64,000 nucleotides of DNA, from assembly GCA_964486455.1 (NCBI GenBank), contig CAZAMP010000019.1:11179-75178 (forward strand). The letters are read 5' to 3'. Below are positions 1 to 9,319 of this stretch, piece by piece. Made by a program: the position numbers and the translations under genes. The DNA comes from CAZAMP01 sp964486455 (GTDB lineage: Bacteria; Eisenbacteria; RBG-16-71-46; CAZAMP01). The notes beneath the pieces are model-generated. The model saw only the letters and a program-made list of their open reading frames with translations. It searched no databases and was not told the origin of the DNA. Positions within the stretch are counted from its first letter, which is position 1; each line of letters starts with the position of its first letter.

Positions 1-1
1 A

Positions 2-265
2 ACGTCCGATGGAGACGTGGCCTGGAGGAAGCCACTCGGCGGCACGCCAATGGCGCCGCCGATCGTGGACGGCGATCGCCTCATTTGCATCACGGCCGAC
101 GGAATCCTCCGGAGCTATGACTGCACGGATGGGGGCGGGCTCGAGACGCGACGGACCCAAACCCCCACCGCCGGTGTTATGCTTCTGCACGGACCGCGGG
201 TGATCACGGTGACCGCGAACGGTGATCTGGAGGCGGTCGGACGCGGCTTCTTCGAGTCTACTTGA
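2..265 (+). CDS. C-terminal fragment of a PQQ-like beta-propeller repeat protein (5' end outside window)
   Basis: The frame is open from the first bases of the window to a TGA at 263-265, so only the last 87 residues or so are visible. They hold a propeller-blade pattern, 'GDVAWRKPLGG' followed by 'PPIVDGDRLICITADGILRSY', and then a second partial blade, 'GPRVITVTANGDLEAV'. This resembles PQQ-binding-like repeats such as those of BamB or quinoprotein-like outer-surface proteins. The exact role cannot be told from this fragment. The putative secA promoter overlaps its stop codon. Confidence 0.5.
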   Translation, partial: TSDGDVAWRKPLGGTPMAPPIVDGDRLICITADGILRSYDCTDGGGLETRRTQTPTAGVMLLHGPRVITVTANGDLEAVGRGFFEST

Positions 266-291
266 CCCTCCTCCCGGCAGAGGTCTACGAT
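262..291 (+). promoter_or_regulatory. putative sigma-70 promoter of secA
   Basis: TTGACC at 262-267 and TACGAT at 286-291 are 18 bases apart. The -35 box overlaps the stop codon of the upstream gene. It predicts a leader of about 95 bases before secA. Found by eye. Confidence 0.45.
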
Positions 292-394
292 CGCCCGGAA
301 AGTGAAACCTCGCCCGGCCGCAGCAGGAAGCTGGTGATGAACCCGGGCTTCCGGGACCACACTCGATAGACACTCATCCACAAGGCGCATAGCA

Positions 395-3300
395 ATGGCT
401 GCGAGATTTACAAAGGGGCCCTTCGCAAAGGTCCTCAAGCTCTTTGGCGGAACGAAGCACGAGAAGGATATCAAGCGACTGGGCCCTATGATCGCTCAGA
501 TCAATGAGATATGCGGTTCGCTTCAAGCACTGAGTGATGAGGAGCTCCAGGCGAAGACGCAGGAGTTCCGGGCACGCCTGGCCGATGGCGAGACGACGGA
601 TGATCTTCTGCCGGAGGCGTATGCAGTCGTCAAGGACGCCTGCAGACGCCAGGTGGGTCGCACCTGGGAGGTCACGGAGCACGAGCAGGCATGGGAGATG
701 GTCCCGTTCGACGTGCAGCTGATGGGTGCGATCATCCTGCACGAGGGCAAGATCTCCGAGATGGCCACCGGCGAAGGCAAGACGCTGGTCGCGATCATGC
801 CGCTCTACCTGAACGCGCTGGCGGGCGGTGGGGCGCACCTGATCACCGTCAACGACTATCTCGCGACGCGTGACTCGGAGTGGGTCGGCGAGATCCTCCG
901 CTTTCTCGGCCTCACGGTCGGTTGTATCCAGAACTACATGAACCCCGAGGAACGAAAAGCCCAGTACGGCTGCGACGTCACCTATGGAACGAACAACGAG
1001 TTCGGCTTCGATTACCTTCGTGACAACATGTCGGTGCGTTCCGAGCATCGCGTTCAGCGCGGACATGGCTATGCGATCGTGGACGAGGTGGACTCGGTGC
1101 TGATCGACGAAGCTCGAACGCCGCTCATCATCTCCGGACCGGTGACGCAATCGATCCAGCAACACGGTGAAATGAAGCCACTCGTCGAGAAGCTCGTCCG
1201 TCTGCAATCGAAGAAGATCACTCAGTACCTGAATGAGGCGGTGGAGAGTCTCGAGAGCGATGCTGATGACGAGGCGATGTACCGCGCCGGCGAACGCCTA
1301 CTGCAGGTCAACCGAGGCGCGCCGAAGCACAAGCGGCTTCTCAAACTCTGGGCGGATGACCCGGGACTGAAGAAGCTCGTCCAGCGGGTTGAAGCGGACT
1401 ACATGCGGGACAAGGCCCTGCACAAGCTCGACGAAGATCTCCTCTACGCGATCGACGAGAAGAATCACACGGTGAACATCTCGGACCAGGCGCAGGAGGT
1501 CACGGATCCGAATCTATTCCTCGTACCGGATCTCTCGGAGGAAATCGGGAAGATTGATCAGGAAGAAGGCCTAACGCCCCAGGAGCGCGCCGAACGCAAA
1601 GAAGTGCTCCACCGCGACTACGCGGTTCGCAACGAGCGCATCCACAACATCCAGACGCTGCTGAAGGCGTACGCGCTATATGAGAAGGACGTCGAGTACG
1701 TCGTGCAGGAGGGGCGCATCCTCATCGTCGACCAGTTCACGGGACGGTTGATGCCGGGGCGTCGTTTCTCGGACGGCCTGCACCAGGCGCTGGAGGCAAA
1801 GGAAAACGTGAAGATCGAGGGCGAGACACAGACGCTTGCCACGATCACCATCCAGAACTACTTCCGGATGTACGACAAACTCGCGGGCATGACCGGGACG
1901 GCCGAGACGGAATCGGAGGAGTTCTGGGAGATCTACGATCTCGACGTCACGATCATCCCGACGAACGAGCCGATCAGGCGGATGGATCAGAATGATGTGA
2001 TCTTCCGGACGCGCCGCGAGAAATACAACGCGGCGATCGACGAGATCGCGCGGCTGAACGAGAAGAAACTCCCGGTGCTCGTCGGCACGGTTACGGTCGA
2101 GGTTTCGGAAACGTTGTCGCGAATGCTGAAGCGGCGCGGCATCCAGCACAATGTTCTCAACGCCAAGCAGCATCAGAAGGAGGCCGACGTCATCCGCTAC
2201 GCCGGCCGCCCCGGCGCCGTGACGATCGCGACGAACATGGCGGGACGCGGAACGGACATCAAGCTCGGCGAGGAAATCGTCAAGGGGAAGACGTGCCGAC
2301 TCGCCCCCGGCTCCGCCGCTGGCGAGTGTGATCAGTACGATCCCAAGGAGTGCAAGGACGACACGCCGTGCGGTCTACAGATCATCGGGACCGAGCGACA
2401 TGAATCCCGCCGGATCGACCGTCAGCTCCGGGGCCGAAGCGGGCGCCAGGGTGACCCCGGCCAGAGCCGCTTCTTTCTCTCCCTCGAAGACGACCTCATG
2501 CGCCTCTTCGCCACCGACCGCGTCTCCACCTGGATGCAACGGCTCGGCGCGCAGGATGGCGAGGCGCTCGAACACCAGATGCTCACGAAATCGATTCAGA
2601 CCGCGCAGAAACGTGTCGAGGCTCGGAACTTCGACATCCGCAAGCACCTGCTCGAGTACGACAACGTGATGAACCAGCAGCGTGAGATCATCTACGAGCG
2701 GCGCAACGACATCCTCGACGGCGCCGATACGAGCAGTGAGATTCTCGAGATGATCGAGGAGTTCGTTGAAGACAAGGTGTCTGAGCACGTCCCCGGGGGA
2801 ATTCCTCTGGAAGAGATTGATCTGCGCCCACTCGTCGGCGATCTGGAGGTCACGTTTCTGTCTCCGTTCCAGCTCGACGGTTCAACGAGAGACCGCGAGG
2901 GTCTCGCGGACGAGCTCAAGCGGCAGGCCGCGGAGATATACCGGCGTCGGGAAGCCGATTTCCACGCGGAGGTCATGCGGGAAATTGAGCGGCACGTTCT
3001 ACTCCGCACGATCGACGCGAAATGGCGCGACCATCTCTATGAAATCGATCACCTGAAAGAGGGTGCCTCCTGGGCATCGGTGGGGGGGAAGGACCCTCTC
3101 GTTCAGTACAAGAAGGAAGCGTACGAGCTCTTCGTCGCACTGGATCAGCTGATTCGCGACGACGCCATCAAGCTCCTTTTCCGCGCACGCCTACAAGCCG
3201 GTCCGTCCGAGCCCGTAGCGAGAGGCGTGGAGAGACGTCCCGCTCCGCCCCCGTTGGTTGGTTCCATCGGCGGAGCCGCCGGGGGGAGACCGGAGGCCGA

Positions 3301-3496
3301 CAACCGATTGGTAGCCTCGAAGGCTTCGGCGCAGAGAATGGGTCGTGACTCACGCTCACCGACCGAGGCCCATCCCACACCGGCCGGCGGCGGGGCGAAG
3401 CGTCCGCAGCGCCGCGTGGCCCAGAAGGTCGGTCGCAACGACCCGTGCCCGTGCGGCAGCGGCAAGAAGTTCAAGAAGTGTTGCGGTTCCGCCTAG
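395..3496 (+). CDS. secA: preprotein translocase ATPase subunit SecA
   Basis: SecA is the ATPase motor that drives unfolded preproteins through SecYEG. Walker A 'MATGEGKT' lies at about residue 123 and the DEAD-like 'DEVDSVLIDEARTPLI' at about 230. A second helicase core carries 'TNMAGRGTDIKLG' and 'QLRGRSGRQGDPG'. The protein ends in a zinc-binding SEC-C tail with 'NDPCPCGSGKKFKKCC'. At 1033 residues it is longer than the roughly 900 of E. coli SecA. The extra length comes from a charged insertion at about residues 280-350 and a Pro/Gly/Arg-rich linker before the SEC-C tail. It appears to be a single-gene unit with its own promoter. Confidence 0.97.
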   Translation: MAARFTKGPFAKVLKLFGGTKHEKDIKRLGPMIAQINEICGSLQALSDEELQAKTQEFRARLADGETTDDLLPEAYAVVKDACRRQVGRTWEVTEHEQAWEMVPFDVQLMGAIILHEGKISEMATGEGKTLVAIMPLYLNALAGGGAHLITVNDYLATRDSEWVGEILRFLGLTVGCIQNYMNPEERKAQYGCDVTYGTNNEFGFDYLRDNMSVRSEHRVQRGHGYAIVDEVDSVLIDEARTPLIISGPVTQSIQQHGEMKPLVEKLVRLQSKKITQYLNEAVESLESDADDEAMYRAGERLLQVNRGAPKHKRLLKLWADDPGLKKLVQRVEADYMRDKALHKLDEDLLYAIDEKNHTVNISDQAQEVTDPNLFLVPDLSEEIGKIDQEEGLTPQERAERKEVLHRDYAVRNERIHNIQTLLKAYALYEKDVEYVVQEGRILIVDQFTGRLMPGRRFSDGLHQALEAKENVKIEGETQTLATITIQNYFRMYDKLAGMTGTAETESEEFWEIYDLDVTIIPTNEPIRRMDQNDVIFRTRREKYNAAIDEIARLNEKKLPVLVGTVTVEVSETLSRMLKRRGIQHNVLNAKQHQKEADVIRYAGRPGAVTIATNMAGRGTDIKLGEEIVKGKTCRLAPGSAAGECDQYDPKECKDDTPCGLQIIGTERHESRRIDRQLRGRSGRQGDPGQSRFFLSLEDDLMRLFATDRVSTWMQRLGAQDGEALEHQMLTKSIQTAQKRVEARNFDIRKHLLEYDNVMNQQREIIYERRNDILDGADTSSEILEMIEEFVEDKVSEHVPGGIPLEEIDLRPLVGDLEVTFLSPFQLDGSTRDREGLADELKRQAAEIYRRREADFHAEVMREIERHVLLRTIDAKWRDHLYEIDHLKEGASWASVGGKDPLVQYKKEAYELFVALDQLIRDDAIKLLFRARLQAGPSEPVARGVERRPAPPPLVGSIGGAAGGRPEADNRLVASKASAQRMGRDSRSPTEAHPTPAGGGAKRPQRRVAQKVGRNDPCPCGSGKKFKKCCGSA

Positions 3497-3539
3497 CGCG
3501 CGGCGCATGATCATCCCGGCAAGCTGATCAGGAGAGAGG

Positions 3540-4868
3540 ATGGGGGACGAGGCCGTCGTCATCGGGGCGGGTCTGGCCGGTTGCGAGGCTGCGTGGCAAA
3601 TCGCGCGGCGCGGTCATCATGTGCGTCTCTTCGAGATGCGTCCCGAGAATCCCACGCCCGCCCATCAGACCGACCGCCTCGCGGAGTTGGTATGCTCGAA
3701 TTCCCTGAAGTCGGATCGGATGGGAACGGCCCCCGGGCTTTTCAAGGAAGAGCTGGGCGAGATGGGGTCGATGATTCTGGCCTGCGCGAGAAGGGCGGCC
3801 GTCCCGGCGGGACAGGCGTTGGCCGTCGATCGGGGGCGCTTCTCGGACGCCGTTGAGAGCGCGATCAGTTCGCTCCCGGAGATCCAGCTCGTACGATCCG
3901 AGGTGACGGATATCCCCGAATCGGGTGTCGTCGTCGTGGCGACAGGACCGCTGACCTCGGCGCCGCTCCTGAATTCGCTGCACACCTTCGTCGGCAGTCC
4001 GGACCGTCTCTTCTTCTTCGATGCCATCAGTCCGATCGTGTCGGCGGATTCGATCGACATGGAGAGCTGCTTCGCCGCCGGACGCTATGGACGGGGCGAG
4101 GATCACTATCTGAACTGCCCCATCGACCCCGAAAGATACGCTCTCTTTCACGAGGGGCTTCTGAGCGCGGAGCGCGCCCCGATCAAGGACTTCGAGCGGA
4201 AGAAGCTCTTCGAGGCCTGTTTGCCGATCGAGGAGCTTGCGGCACGGGGAGAACGGACGATGCTCTTCGGGCCGTTCAAGCCGGTCGGCCTCATCGATCC
4301 GAAGACCGCCAAGCGTCCGTTCGGCGTGTTGCAGCTCAGACGTGAGAATACCGCCGGAGATATGTACAATCTCGTGGGCTGCCAGACACGCCTGACGTAC
4401 CCGGAGCAGCGACGCGTGTTCCGGATGATCCCGGCGCTCGAGAACGCCGAGTTCTTACGGCTGGGCAGCATGCACCGAAACGCGTACGTCGACTCGCCGC
4501 GACTGCTGACCGCCGGGCTGGAGTATCGCGACCGGAAGGGCCTCTTTCTCGCCGGCCAGATCACCGGATGCGAAGGCTACACCGAGGCGGCCGGCACGGG
4601 TCTCTTGGCCGGATTGGGGGCGGCGGCCCGCCTGGAACGGCGCGAGCCGGCCGTGCCTCCCGAGGAAACCCTGCTCGGGTCCTTGACACGTTACCTCTCC
4701 AACCCGATGGTGGATCCGTTTCAACCGATGAACGTGAACTTCGGCCTCTTGGCCCCGCCCGAAGGGCGTGTCAGGCGCAAGCGGGAGCGCCATCTGGCGA
4801 TGTGCGAGAGAAGCATGGAGGCATTACGTCGATGGATGACGGTGGAAACGTCCTCCTTCGGATCCTGA
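3540..4868 (+). CDS. trmFO: methylenetetrahydrofolate-tRNA-(uracil-54-C5)-methyltransferase TrmFO
   Basis: TrmFO is a folate- and FAD-dependent enzyme that makes ribothymidine at U54 of the tRNA T-loop. The N-terminal FAD-binding motif 'VIGAGLAGCEAA' is at residues 7-18. 'PAHQTDRLAELVCSNSLKSD' follows, and the family signature 'GQITGCEGYTEAAGTG' is near residue 340. The length of 442 residues is normal. A purine-rich ribosome site (GGAGAG) precedes the ATG. The last 37 bases overlap xerC; trmFO-xerC adjacency is also found in Firmicutes (gid-codV). Confidence 0.95.
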   Translation: MGDEAVVIGAGLAGCEAAWQIARRGHHVRLFEMRPENPTPAHQTDRLAELVCSNSLKSDRMGTAPGLFKEELGEMGSMILACARRAAVPAGQALAVDRGRFSDAVESAISSLPEIQLVRSEVTDIPESGVVVVATGPLTSAPLLNSLHTFVGSPDRLFFFDAISPIVSADSIDMESCFAAGRYGRGEDHYLNCPIDPERYALFHEGLLSAERAPIKDFERKKLFEACLPIEELAARGERTMLFGPFKPVGLIDPKTAKRPFGVLQLRRENTAGDMYNLVGCQTRLTYPEQRRVFRMIPALENAEFLRLGSMHRNAYVDSPRLLTAGLEYRDRKGLFLAGQITGCEGYTEAAGTGLLAGLGAAARLERREPAVPPEETLLGSLTRYLSNPMVDPFQPMNVNFGLLAPPEGRVRRKRERHLAMCERSMEALRRWMTVETSSFGS

Positions 4869-5788
4869 AGGGGTTTCTCGCGGAGCTGCAGGATGTGAGG
4901 GGCCTATCGCCTCACACCATAATGAGTTATCGACGCGACATCACGGAGTTTGTCAATGGGCTCCCTGAGGATCTTTCCCCCGAAGAGGGCATGACGTTCC
5001 AGGCGCTCCGGCGTCACATGTCGTCCCTTCGCGTCAGTGGGCAACAGGCGCGCACCCTCGCAAGAAAAGCGGCGGCGCTCCGTGCCTTCGGTGACCATCT
5101 GGTCGAGCGGGAGTACTGCAAGGCGAATCCCGCGCGGGAGCTCTCGACGCCACGACAGGGAAGGCGCCTACCCGTGCACCTCACGCAGAAGGAGGTCGCG
5201 CGGCTCTTCGATACTCTTTCGGATGCGAAGGAGAGGGACCGCGCCATCCTGGAGGTTCTATACGGAGGCGGTTTGCGCCTCGCTGAGCTGGTGGGGATGA
5301 ACCTGGAGGATATCGATCTCCGTGAAGGCACGGTCCTGGTGAGGGGCAAGGGGCGCAAGGAGAGGATTGCCCCACTCGGTGGCCCGGCGATAGCGGCGCT
5401 GCGCGCCTATCTCGCGTCGCCCGATCGGCCGACGCCTCCGCTGGCGGCCCAGCCTGAGCCTGTTTTCACCGGGCGCGGCGGCCGGAGATTGTCTCGCCGC
5501 ACCGTGCAGAATATCGTTCGCCGGTGGTTGCGATCGGTGAGCGACCACGTTCATCTTTCGCCGCACACGCTGCGACATTCGTTCGCGACACATCTGCTCG
5601 AGAGAGGAGCGGATCTGCGCTCCGTTCAGGAGCTGCTCGGGCATCGGTCGCTTACGAGTACGGAGATCTACACACACATGACCGTCGACAGGCTTCGACG
5701 GACCTATGATCGTAGTCACCCCCGTGGCGGAGACGATCGCCCGCCGAGGCGGCGGGCCGTCAACGCGCGTTCTGTAAAAGGAGGATGA
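4832..5788 (+). CDS. xerC: tyrosine recombinase XerC/XerD family
   Basis: This is a site-specific recombinase of the type that resolves chromosome dimers at dif. All catalytic residues are visible with the chosen start: Arg149 ('GGGLRLAEL'), Lys173 ('GKGRKER'), His245 and Arg248 ('HTLRH'), His271 ('LLGHRS') and nucleophile Tyr280 ('EIYTHM'). The N-terminal SAM-like core-binding domain covers residues 1-90. The frame is open further upstream, but a GGAGG at 4817-4821 points to the ATG at 4832, inside trmFO. The length of 318 residues is typical. XerC versus XerD cannot be decided from sequence alone. It is translationally coupled to argF. Confidence 0.88.
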   Translation: MDDGGNVLLRILKGFLAELQDVRGLSPHTIMSYRRDITEFVNGLPEDLSPEEGMTFQALRRHMSSLRVSGQQARTLARKAAALRAFGDHLVEREYCKANPARELSTPRQGRRLPVHLTQKEVARLFDTLSDAKERDRAILEVLYGGGLRLAELVGMNLEDIDLREGTVLVRGKGRKERIAPLGGPAIAALRAYLASPDRPTPPLAAQPEPVFTGRGGRRLSRRTVQNIVRRWLRSVSDHVHLSPHTLRHSFATHLLERGADLRSVQELLGHRSLTSTEIYTHMTVDRLRRTYDRSHPRGGDDRPPRRRAVNARSVKGG

Positions 5789-5790
5789 TG

Positions 5791-6705
5791 ATGAGCATGA
5801 AGCACCTCGTCTCGATCGCCGATCTCACGCGGGAAGATAGCGACCGGGTCATCGCGCGGGCTGAAGATCTAAAGGCGGCATTTCGCCGAGAGGGTGCTTC
5901 CCATCAGCTCAAGGGAAAGTCGCTGGCAATGATATTCCACAAGCCCAGTCTGCGGACCCGCGTGAGCTTCGAGGTCGGCATGACGCAGCTCGGTGGGGCG
6001 GCCCTCTACATCACGGACCGCGAGATCGGAATGGACACGCGTGAGGCGGTGGAAGACATCGCCCGGGTTCTCAGTGGGTACGCGGACGGCGTCGTGATCC
6101 GGACATTTCACCAGGTGTTCGTGGAGCGTTTGGCGGAATTCGCATCGATACCCGTGATCAACGCGCTGACCGATCTGTCGCATCCGTGCCAGATCCTCGC
6201 GGATCTGTTGACGATCAAAGAGAACGGCCGGTCGCTCGATGACCTGGCGATCGCCTACATCGGTGACGGCAACAACTGTGCGAACTCCTTCATCAACGCC
6301 GCCGCCCTCTACAAGATCGATCTTCGGATCGCCCATCCGGCCGGATTTCCCCCAGACACGGCGACCATGGAGCGTGCAACGGGCGCCGGGGCCACGGTGA
6401 CATTGACGAATGACCCGGTAGCCGCCGTGACCGGGACTGATGTGGTTTACACGGATGTCTGGACGAGCATGGGGCAAGAGGATGAGCGCGAGGATCGCCT
6501 GAAGCGTTTCGAGGGCTTCCAGGTCAATCCGACGCTCATGTCGCACGCGAAGGGCGACGCGTTGTTCATGCATTGCCTGCCGGCCCATCGTGGCGAGGAG
6601 GTCGATGCAGCGGTGATCGACGGCCCCAATTCAGTCGTCTTCCAGGAGGCCGAAAACCGGCTTCATCTGCAGAAGGGTCTCTTGGACGTGTTGATGAGGG
6701 GTTGA
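5791..6705 (+). CDS. argF: ornithine carbamoyltransferase
   Basis: It converts carbamoyl phosphate and ornithine to citrulline in arginine biosynthesis. The carbamoyl-phosphate motif SLRTR is at residues 53-57, HPCQ at 131-134 and the HCLP ornithine motif at 261-264; all are intact. Four in-frame ATGs cluster at 5785, 5788, 5791 and 5797. The AAAGGAGG at 5777-5784 is best spaced for 5791, although the family usually begins at 'MKHLVSIADL' (5797). No other arginine gene is in the window. Its stop overlaps the next start by one base (TGATG). Confidence 0.93.
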   Translation: MSMKHLVSIADLTREDSDRVIARAEDLKAAFRREGASHQLKGKSLAMIFHKPSLRTRVSFEVGMTQLGGAALYITDREIGMDTREAVEDIARVLSGYADGVVIRTFHQVFVERLAEFASIPVINALTDLSHPCQILADLLTIKENGRSLDDLAIAYIGDGNNCANSFINAAALYKIDLRIAHPAGFPPDTATMERATGAGATVTLTNDPVAAVTGTDVVYTDVWTSMGQEDEREDRLKRFEGFQVNPTLMSHAKGDALFMHCLPAHRGEEVDAAVIDGPNSVVFQEAENRLHLQKGLLDVLMRG

Positions 6706-8060
6706 TGTCGCGAGTTGCACATCAGCGCTCGCTCGTGGTGGTGACCGCCGCCATTGTGTTGACCGTCGTTGCCTGCGGTAAATCGATGCCTCCCAGCGGC
6801 GGCCCGGTGGACAAGTCACCTCCGCAGGTCCTGGGCACATCGCCGTCCCTTTTCGAGACGGGCATCGCGTGGGATCGGCCGCTTCGGATCGCCTTCAACG
6901 AGCGGATGAACCGGAGCTCGGTGGAGGACGGGATTGTCATCCGGCCGCACGTGGTTTGGCGGGACCGGTTCTGGAAGGCCGACACGCTCGTGCTGGTTCC
7001 CCGAGACGGATGGCCGCCCAAGACGACGCTCACCCTGTTGCTGCGCAGTCGAATCTCGGACCGGCGCGGCAATCTGTTGGCGGAACCGGCCATCGTCGTC
7101 TTCACGACCGCGGACACGATGCCGCGGGGTCAAATCGCAGGCCGTCTCGAGCGGATCGGGGTCTCGACCGGGGAGGTGCTCATGCTGGCGTTCGATGAGC
7201 CGCCCGTCGACACGCTCAGCGTCGATCCGCTTCTCGCGATTTCGGTGGGAGAGCCCGACGAAAGCGGCCGATTTCTCCTGCCCGGTCTTCGTATCGGCCG
7301 GGACTATGAGATCGGGGCATTCTTCGACATCAACGAGGACCGAGCCTTCGACGCCGAGTCGGATCTCTACTGCCGCGCCCTAGAACCGGTGCGGCCCGAC
7401 AGCGCAGGTGGCCCGACGGATGTATCGGTCAAGCTCGTCTGGGCCGACGAGTCTGGGACGATCTCCGGCGTGGTCGTCGATAGCACGTGCGACGCCGTGA
7501 CAGCGATGATCGACCACCGGGCTGCCGATCGTGACTCGATGATGGCGAAGCGGGACAGCCTGATCGCTTACAAGAGCACTCTTCTGGCACGTGCCGACAG
7601 TCTCTTCGGGGAGGTGGTGTCGCCGGTGGACTCTCTGTCGGCGGTCGAACCCGATCGTCTACGCGGATCGGCGGATTCCCTGCGCGCGGCGGTCGATAGT
7701 CTGGCGATCCCGGATTCAGTCGCAATCGCGGCCAGCGTACGGATTCCGATGACTGCGCGTGCCGATTCGGCTTACTGCGAGCGGGCGATCATCGCGCGCT
7801 TCTGGTCACCGACGGACAGCTCCGCCACCTTCGAGGATCAACCTACGGGCTGGAGCGGCGCCTATCGCATGACGGATGTTCCTCCCGGGGCCTACCTCGG
7901 GGTCGTTTGGCGTGACCTGAACGGTGACGGCCTCTATACGGCGGCGATGGAGCCCGGCACGGGTGACACCCTCCGTATCTGGGTGCCACCGGGGCAGTCG
8001 GGTGGCCCGGACAGTCTGATGCTGGGACGGCCGGAATCGTTCACCTGGTCTGAGGAGTAG
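6705..8060 (+). CDS. putative lipoprotein with an N-terminal Ig-like (Big_5/SbsA-type) domain
   Basis: A lipoprotein signal peptide runs to a lipobox-like 'TVVAC' at about residue 24. An Ig-like Big_5 domain follows at about 37-135 ('PSLFETGIAWDRPLRIAFNE' through 'PAIVVFTT'). Next come a beta-rich region with 'FFDINEDRAF', a charged Asp-Ser-Leu-rich stretch at about 270-345 likely to be helical, and a C-terminal module with 'RDLNGDGLYTA'. The domain set suggests a periplasmic or surface-facing protein. Function is unknown. The start chosen overlaps argF by one base; an upstream extension would lie inside argF and lack the signal peptide. Confidence 0.75.
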   Translation: MSRVAHQRSLVVVTAAIVLTVVACGKSMPPSGGPVDKSPPQVLGTSPSLFETGIAWDRPLRIAFNERMNRSSVEDGIVIRPHVVWRDRFWKADTLVLVPRDGWPPKTTLTLLLRSRISDRRGNLLAEPAIVVFTTADTMPRGQIAGRLERIGVSTGEVLMLAFDEPPVDTLSVDPLLAISVGEPDESGRFLLPGLRIGRDYEIGAFFDINEDRAFDAESDLYCRALEPVRPDSAGGPTDVSVKLVWADESGTISGVVVDSTCDAVTAMIDHRAADRDSMMAKRDSLIAYKSTLLARADSLFGEVVSPVDSLSAVEPDRLRGSADSLRAAVDSLAIPDSVAIAASVRIPMTARADSAYCERAIIARFWSPTDSSATFEDQPTGWSGAYRMTDVPPGAYLGVVWRDLNGDGLYTAAMEPGTGDTLRIWVPPGQSGGPDSLMLGRPESFTWSEE

Positions 8061-8063
8061 CGT

Positions 8064-8876
8064 GTGGGCATCCCCTTCGTGAAAATGGATGGGGCAGGAA
8101 ACGACTTCGTGCTACTCGCGAAGGACAGTGTGCGGGGGCTGTCGCTCTCTCGCGCGACGCTGGCCGCGCTCTGCGACCGGCGGCGCGGGATCGGTGCGGA
8201 TGGAGTCCTCATCGTGGACCGAGACGACGGCACCACGATCCGGATAGAGTACTACAACGCGGACGGGGGCGCGGCGGCGCTGTGCGGGAACGGGGCGCGG
8301 TGCGCGGCACTCTTCGCCGGAGGCGAATTCCCGACCGGAACCGATCTCACGCTGGAGACAGCGGCGGGATCACTCGGCGCGCGCCTGGAGCGCGAGGGCG
8401 TGTCGGTCGAGATGCCGTTGCCGGCAAGTCCACCGAGAACGATGGCATTCGATGACGTGGTACGCGGCCTCGAAGCCACCTTCCTGATCGTAGGGGTCCC
8501 TCATCTCATCATCGACGTGCCATCGGTCGAGACGGCCGACGTGGCGGGTCTGGGCGCGGTACTCCGCCGTCACGCGTCTCTCAGTCGGGACGGCGCGAAT
8601 ATCGATTTCGTGGAACGCGCGGGCAAAGGCAGCCTCAGGCTTCGGACATACGAACGAGGCGTGGAGGCGGAGACGCTGGCCTGTGGGACCGGTGCCGTCG
8701 CGGCGGCATGGTGGGAGCAGGATGGCGCGTCGGAATTCGAAGTCGACGTCAGTGTGCGGGGGGGGGACTGCCTTCGGGTCACGCGCGCGGGTGGGCGCCC
8801 TTGGCTGCACGGTCCCGCGCGAGTGGTCTTTCGCGGTGAGTTCTCGCCGGAGAAGCTGTCCGCTACGACGACCTAG
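8064..8876 (+). CDS. dapF: diaminopimelate epimerase
   Basis: It interconverts LL- and meso-diaminopimelate for lysine and peptidoglycan synthesis. The two catalytic cysteines are present: Cys74 in 'LCGNGARC' and Cys207 in 'ACGTGA'. The N-terminus 'VKMDGAGNDFVLL' is typical. The start is a GTG preceded by GAGGAG. The length of 270 residues is normal. Its TAG overlaps the rpsT stop on the other strand by four bases, so the two transcripts converge with no terminator between them. Confidence 0.95.
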   Translation: MGIPFVKMDGAGNDFVLLAKDSVRGLSLSRATLAALCDRRRGIGADGVLIVDRDDGTTIRIEYYNADGGAAALCGNGARCAALFAGGEFPTGTDLTLETAAGSLGARLEREGVSVEMPLPASPPRTMAFDDVVRGLEATFLIVGVPHLIIDVPSVETADVAGLGAVLRRHASLSRDGANIDFVERAGKGSLRLRTYERGVEAETLACGTGAVAAAWWEQDGASEFEVDVSVRGGDCLRVTRAGGRPWLHGPARVVFRGEFSPEKLSATTT

Positions 8877-9118
8877 CTGTCAGACTTGCCAGCCGTGCGC
8901 TTCGTGAGCCTGCTTTTGGTGCGTGCCGCGCGGTTCGCCGGAATGACACCCTTCTTGACGGCACGATCGAGAACAGCGTACGCCTCGGGCAGATCGTCGC
9001 CCTTCCCCTCGCTCGTGGCCTTGACGACCTTCTTTACCTGCGACTTGATGGCCCGATTGTAGGTTCTCTCAGATCGGCTCTTCTGAAGCCGCTTCCGGGC
9101 GGATTTGTGATGTGGCAT
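8873..9118 (-). CDS. rpsT: 30S ribosomal protein S20
   Basis: An 81-residue, Lys/Arg-rich protein beginning 'MPHHKSARKRLQKSRSE', the usual S20 start, with 'NRAARTKSRLT' near the end. It binds 16S rRNA in the small subunit. On the minus strand AGGAGG precedes the ATG by a good distance. A longer in-frame extension to 9397 is rejected because it lacks S20 similarity and crosses the promoter. It is one of only five minus-strand genes here. Confidence 0.96.
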   Translation of the reverse strand: MPHHKSARKRLQKSRSERTYNRAIKSQVKKVVKATSEGKGDDLPEAYAVLDRAVKKGVIPANRAARTKSRLTKRTAGKSDS

Positions 9119-9170
9119 GTAAATGCGCCTCCTGGGCACCGTTGACGTCATAATGAAACAACAGCGAAAG

Positions 9171-9199
9171 AGGCTAACACTCATAGCCGCTCGAGTCAA
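9171..9199 (-). promoter_or_regulatory. putative rpsT promoter
   Basis: Read on the minus strand, TTGACT (9199-9194), a 17-base gap, then TAGCCT (9176-9171), preceded by TGT as an extended -10. It predicts a leader of about 45 bases before rpsT. Confidence 0.55.
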
Positions 9200-9239
9200 C
9201 GGAGGGTTGGAGAGACAGGTGCGGCGCCTCAGGCCTCGC

Positions 9240-9259
9240 GGATCGGACGACGATCCGAT
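9240..9259. other. palindrome between divergent promoters
   Basis: The stretch reads GGATCG-GACGA-CGATCC and, offset by two bases, also ATCGGA-n6-TCCGAT. It lies between the rpsT promoter and that of the oxidoreductase. It could be an operator for both; there is no T-run, so it is unlikely to be a terminator. Confidence 0.3.
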
Positions 9260-9319
9260 GGCGCTCTGAGACACATACCAAGACCCCAACCGACATGTTC
9301 GGGCAACGGGGGAAGGGAC

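Noticed and set aside
374..1207. 277-residue minus-strand frame opposite secA
   Set aside because: Antisense to the SecA motor domain; no motif and no ribosome site.
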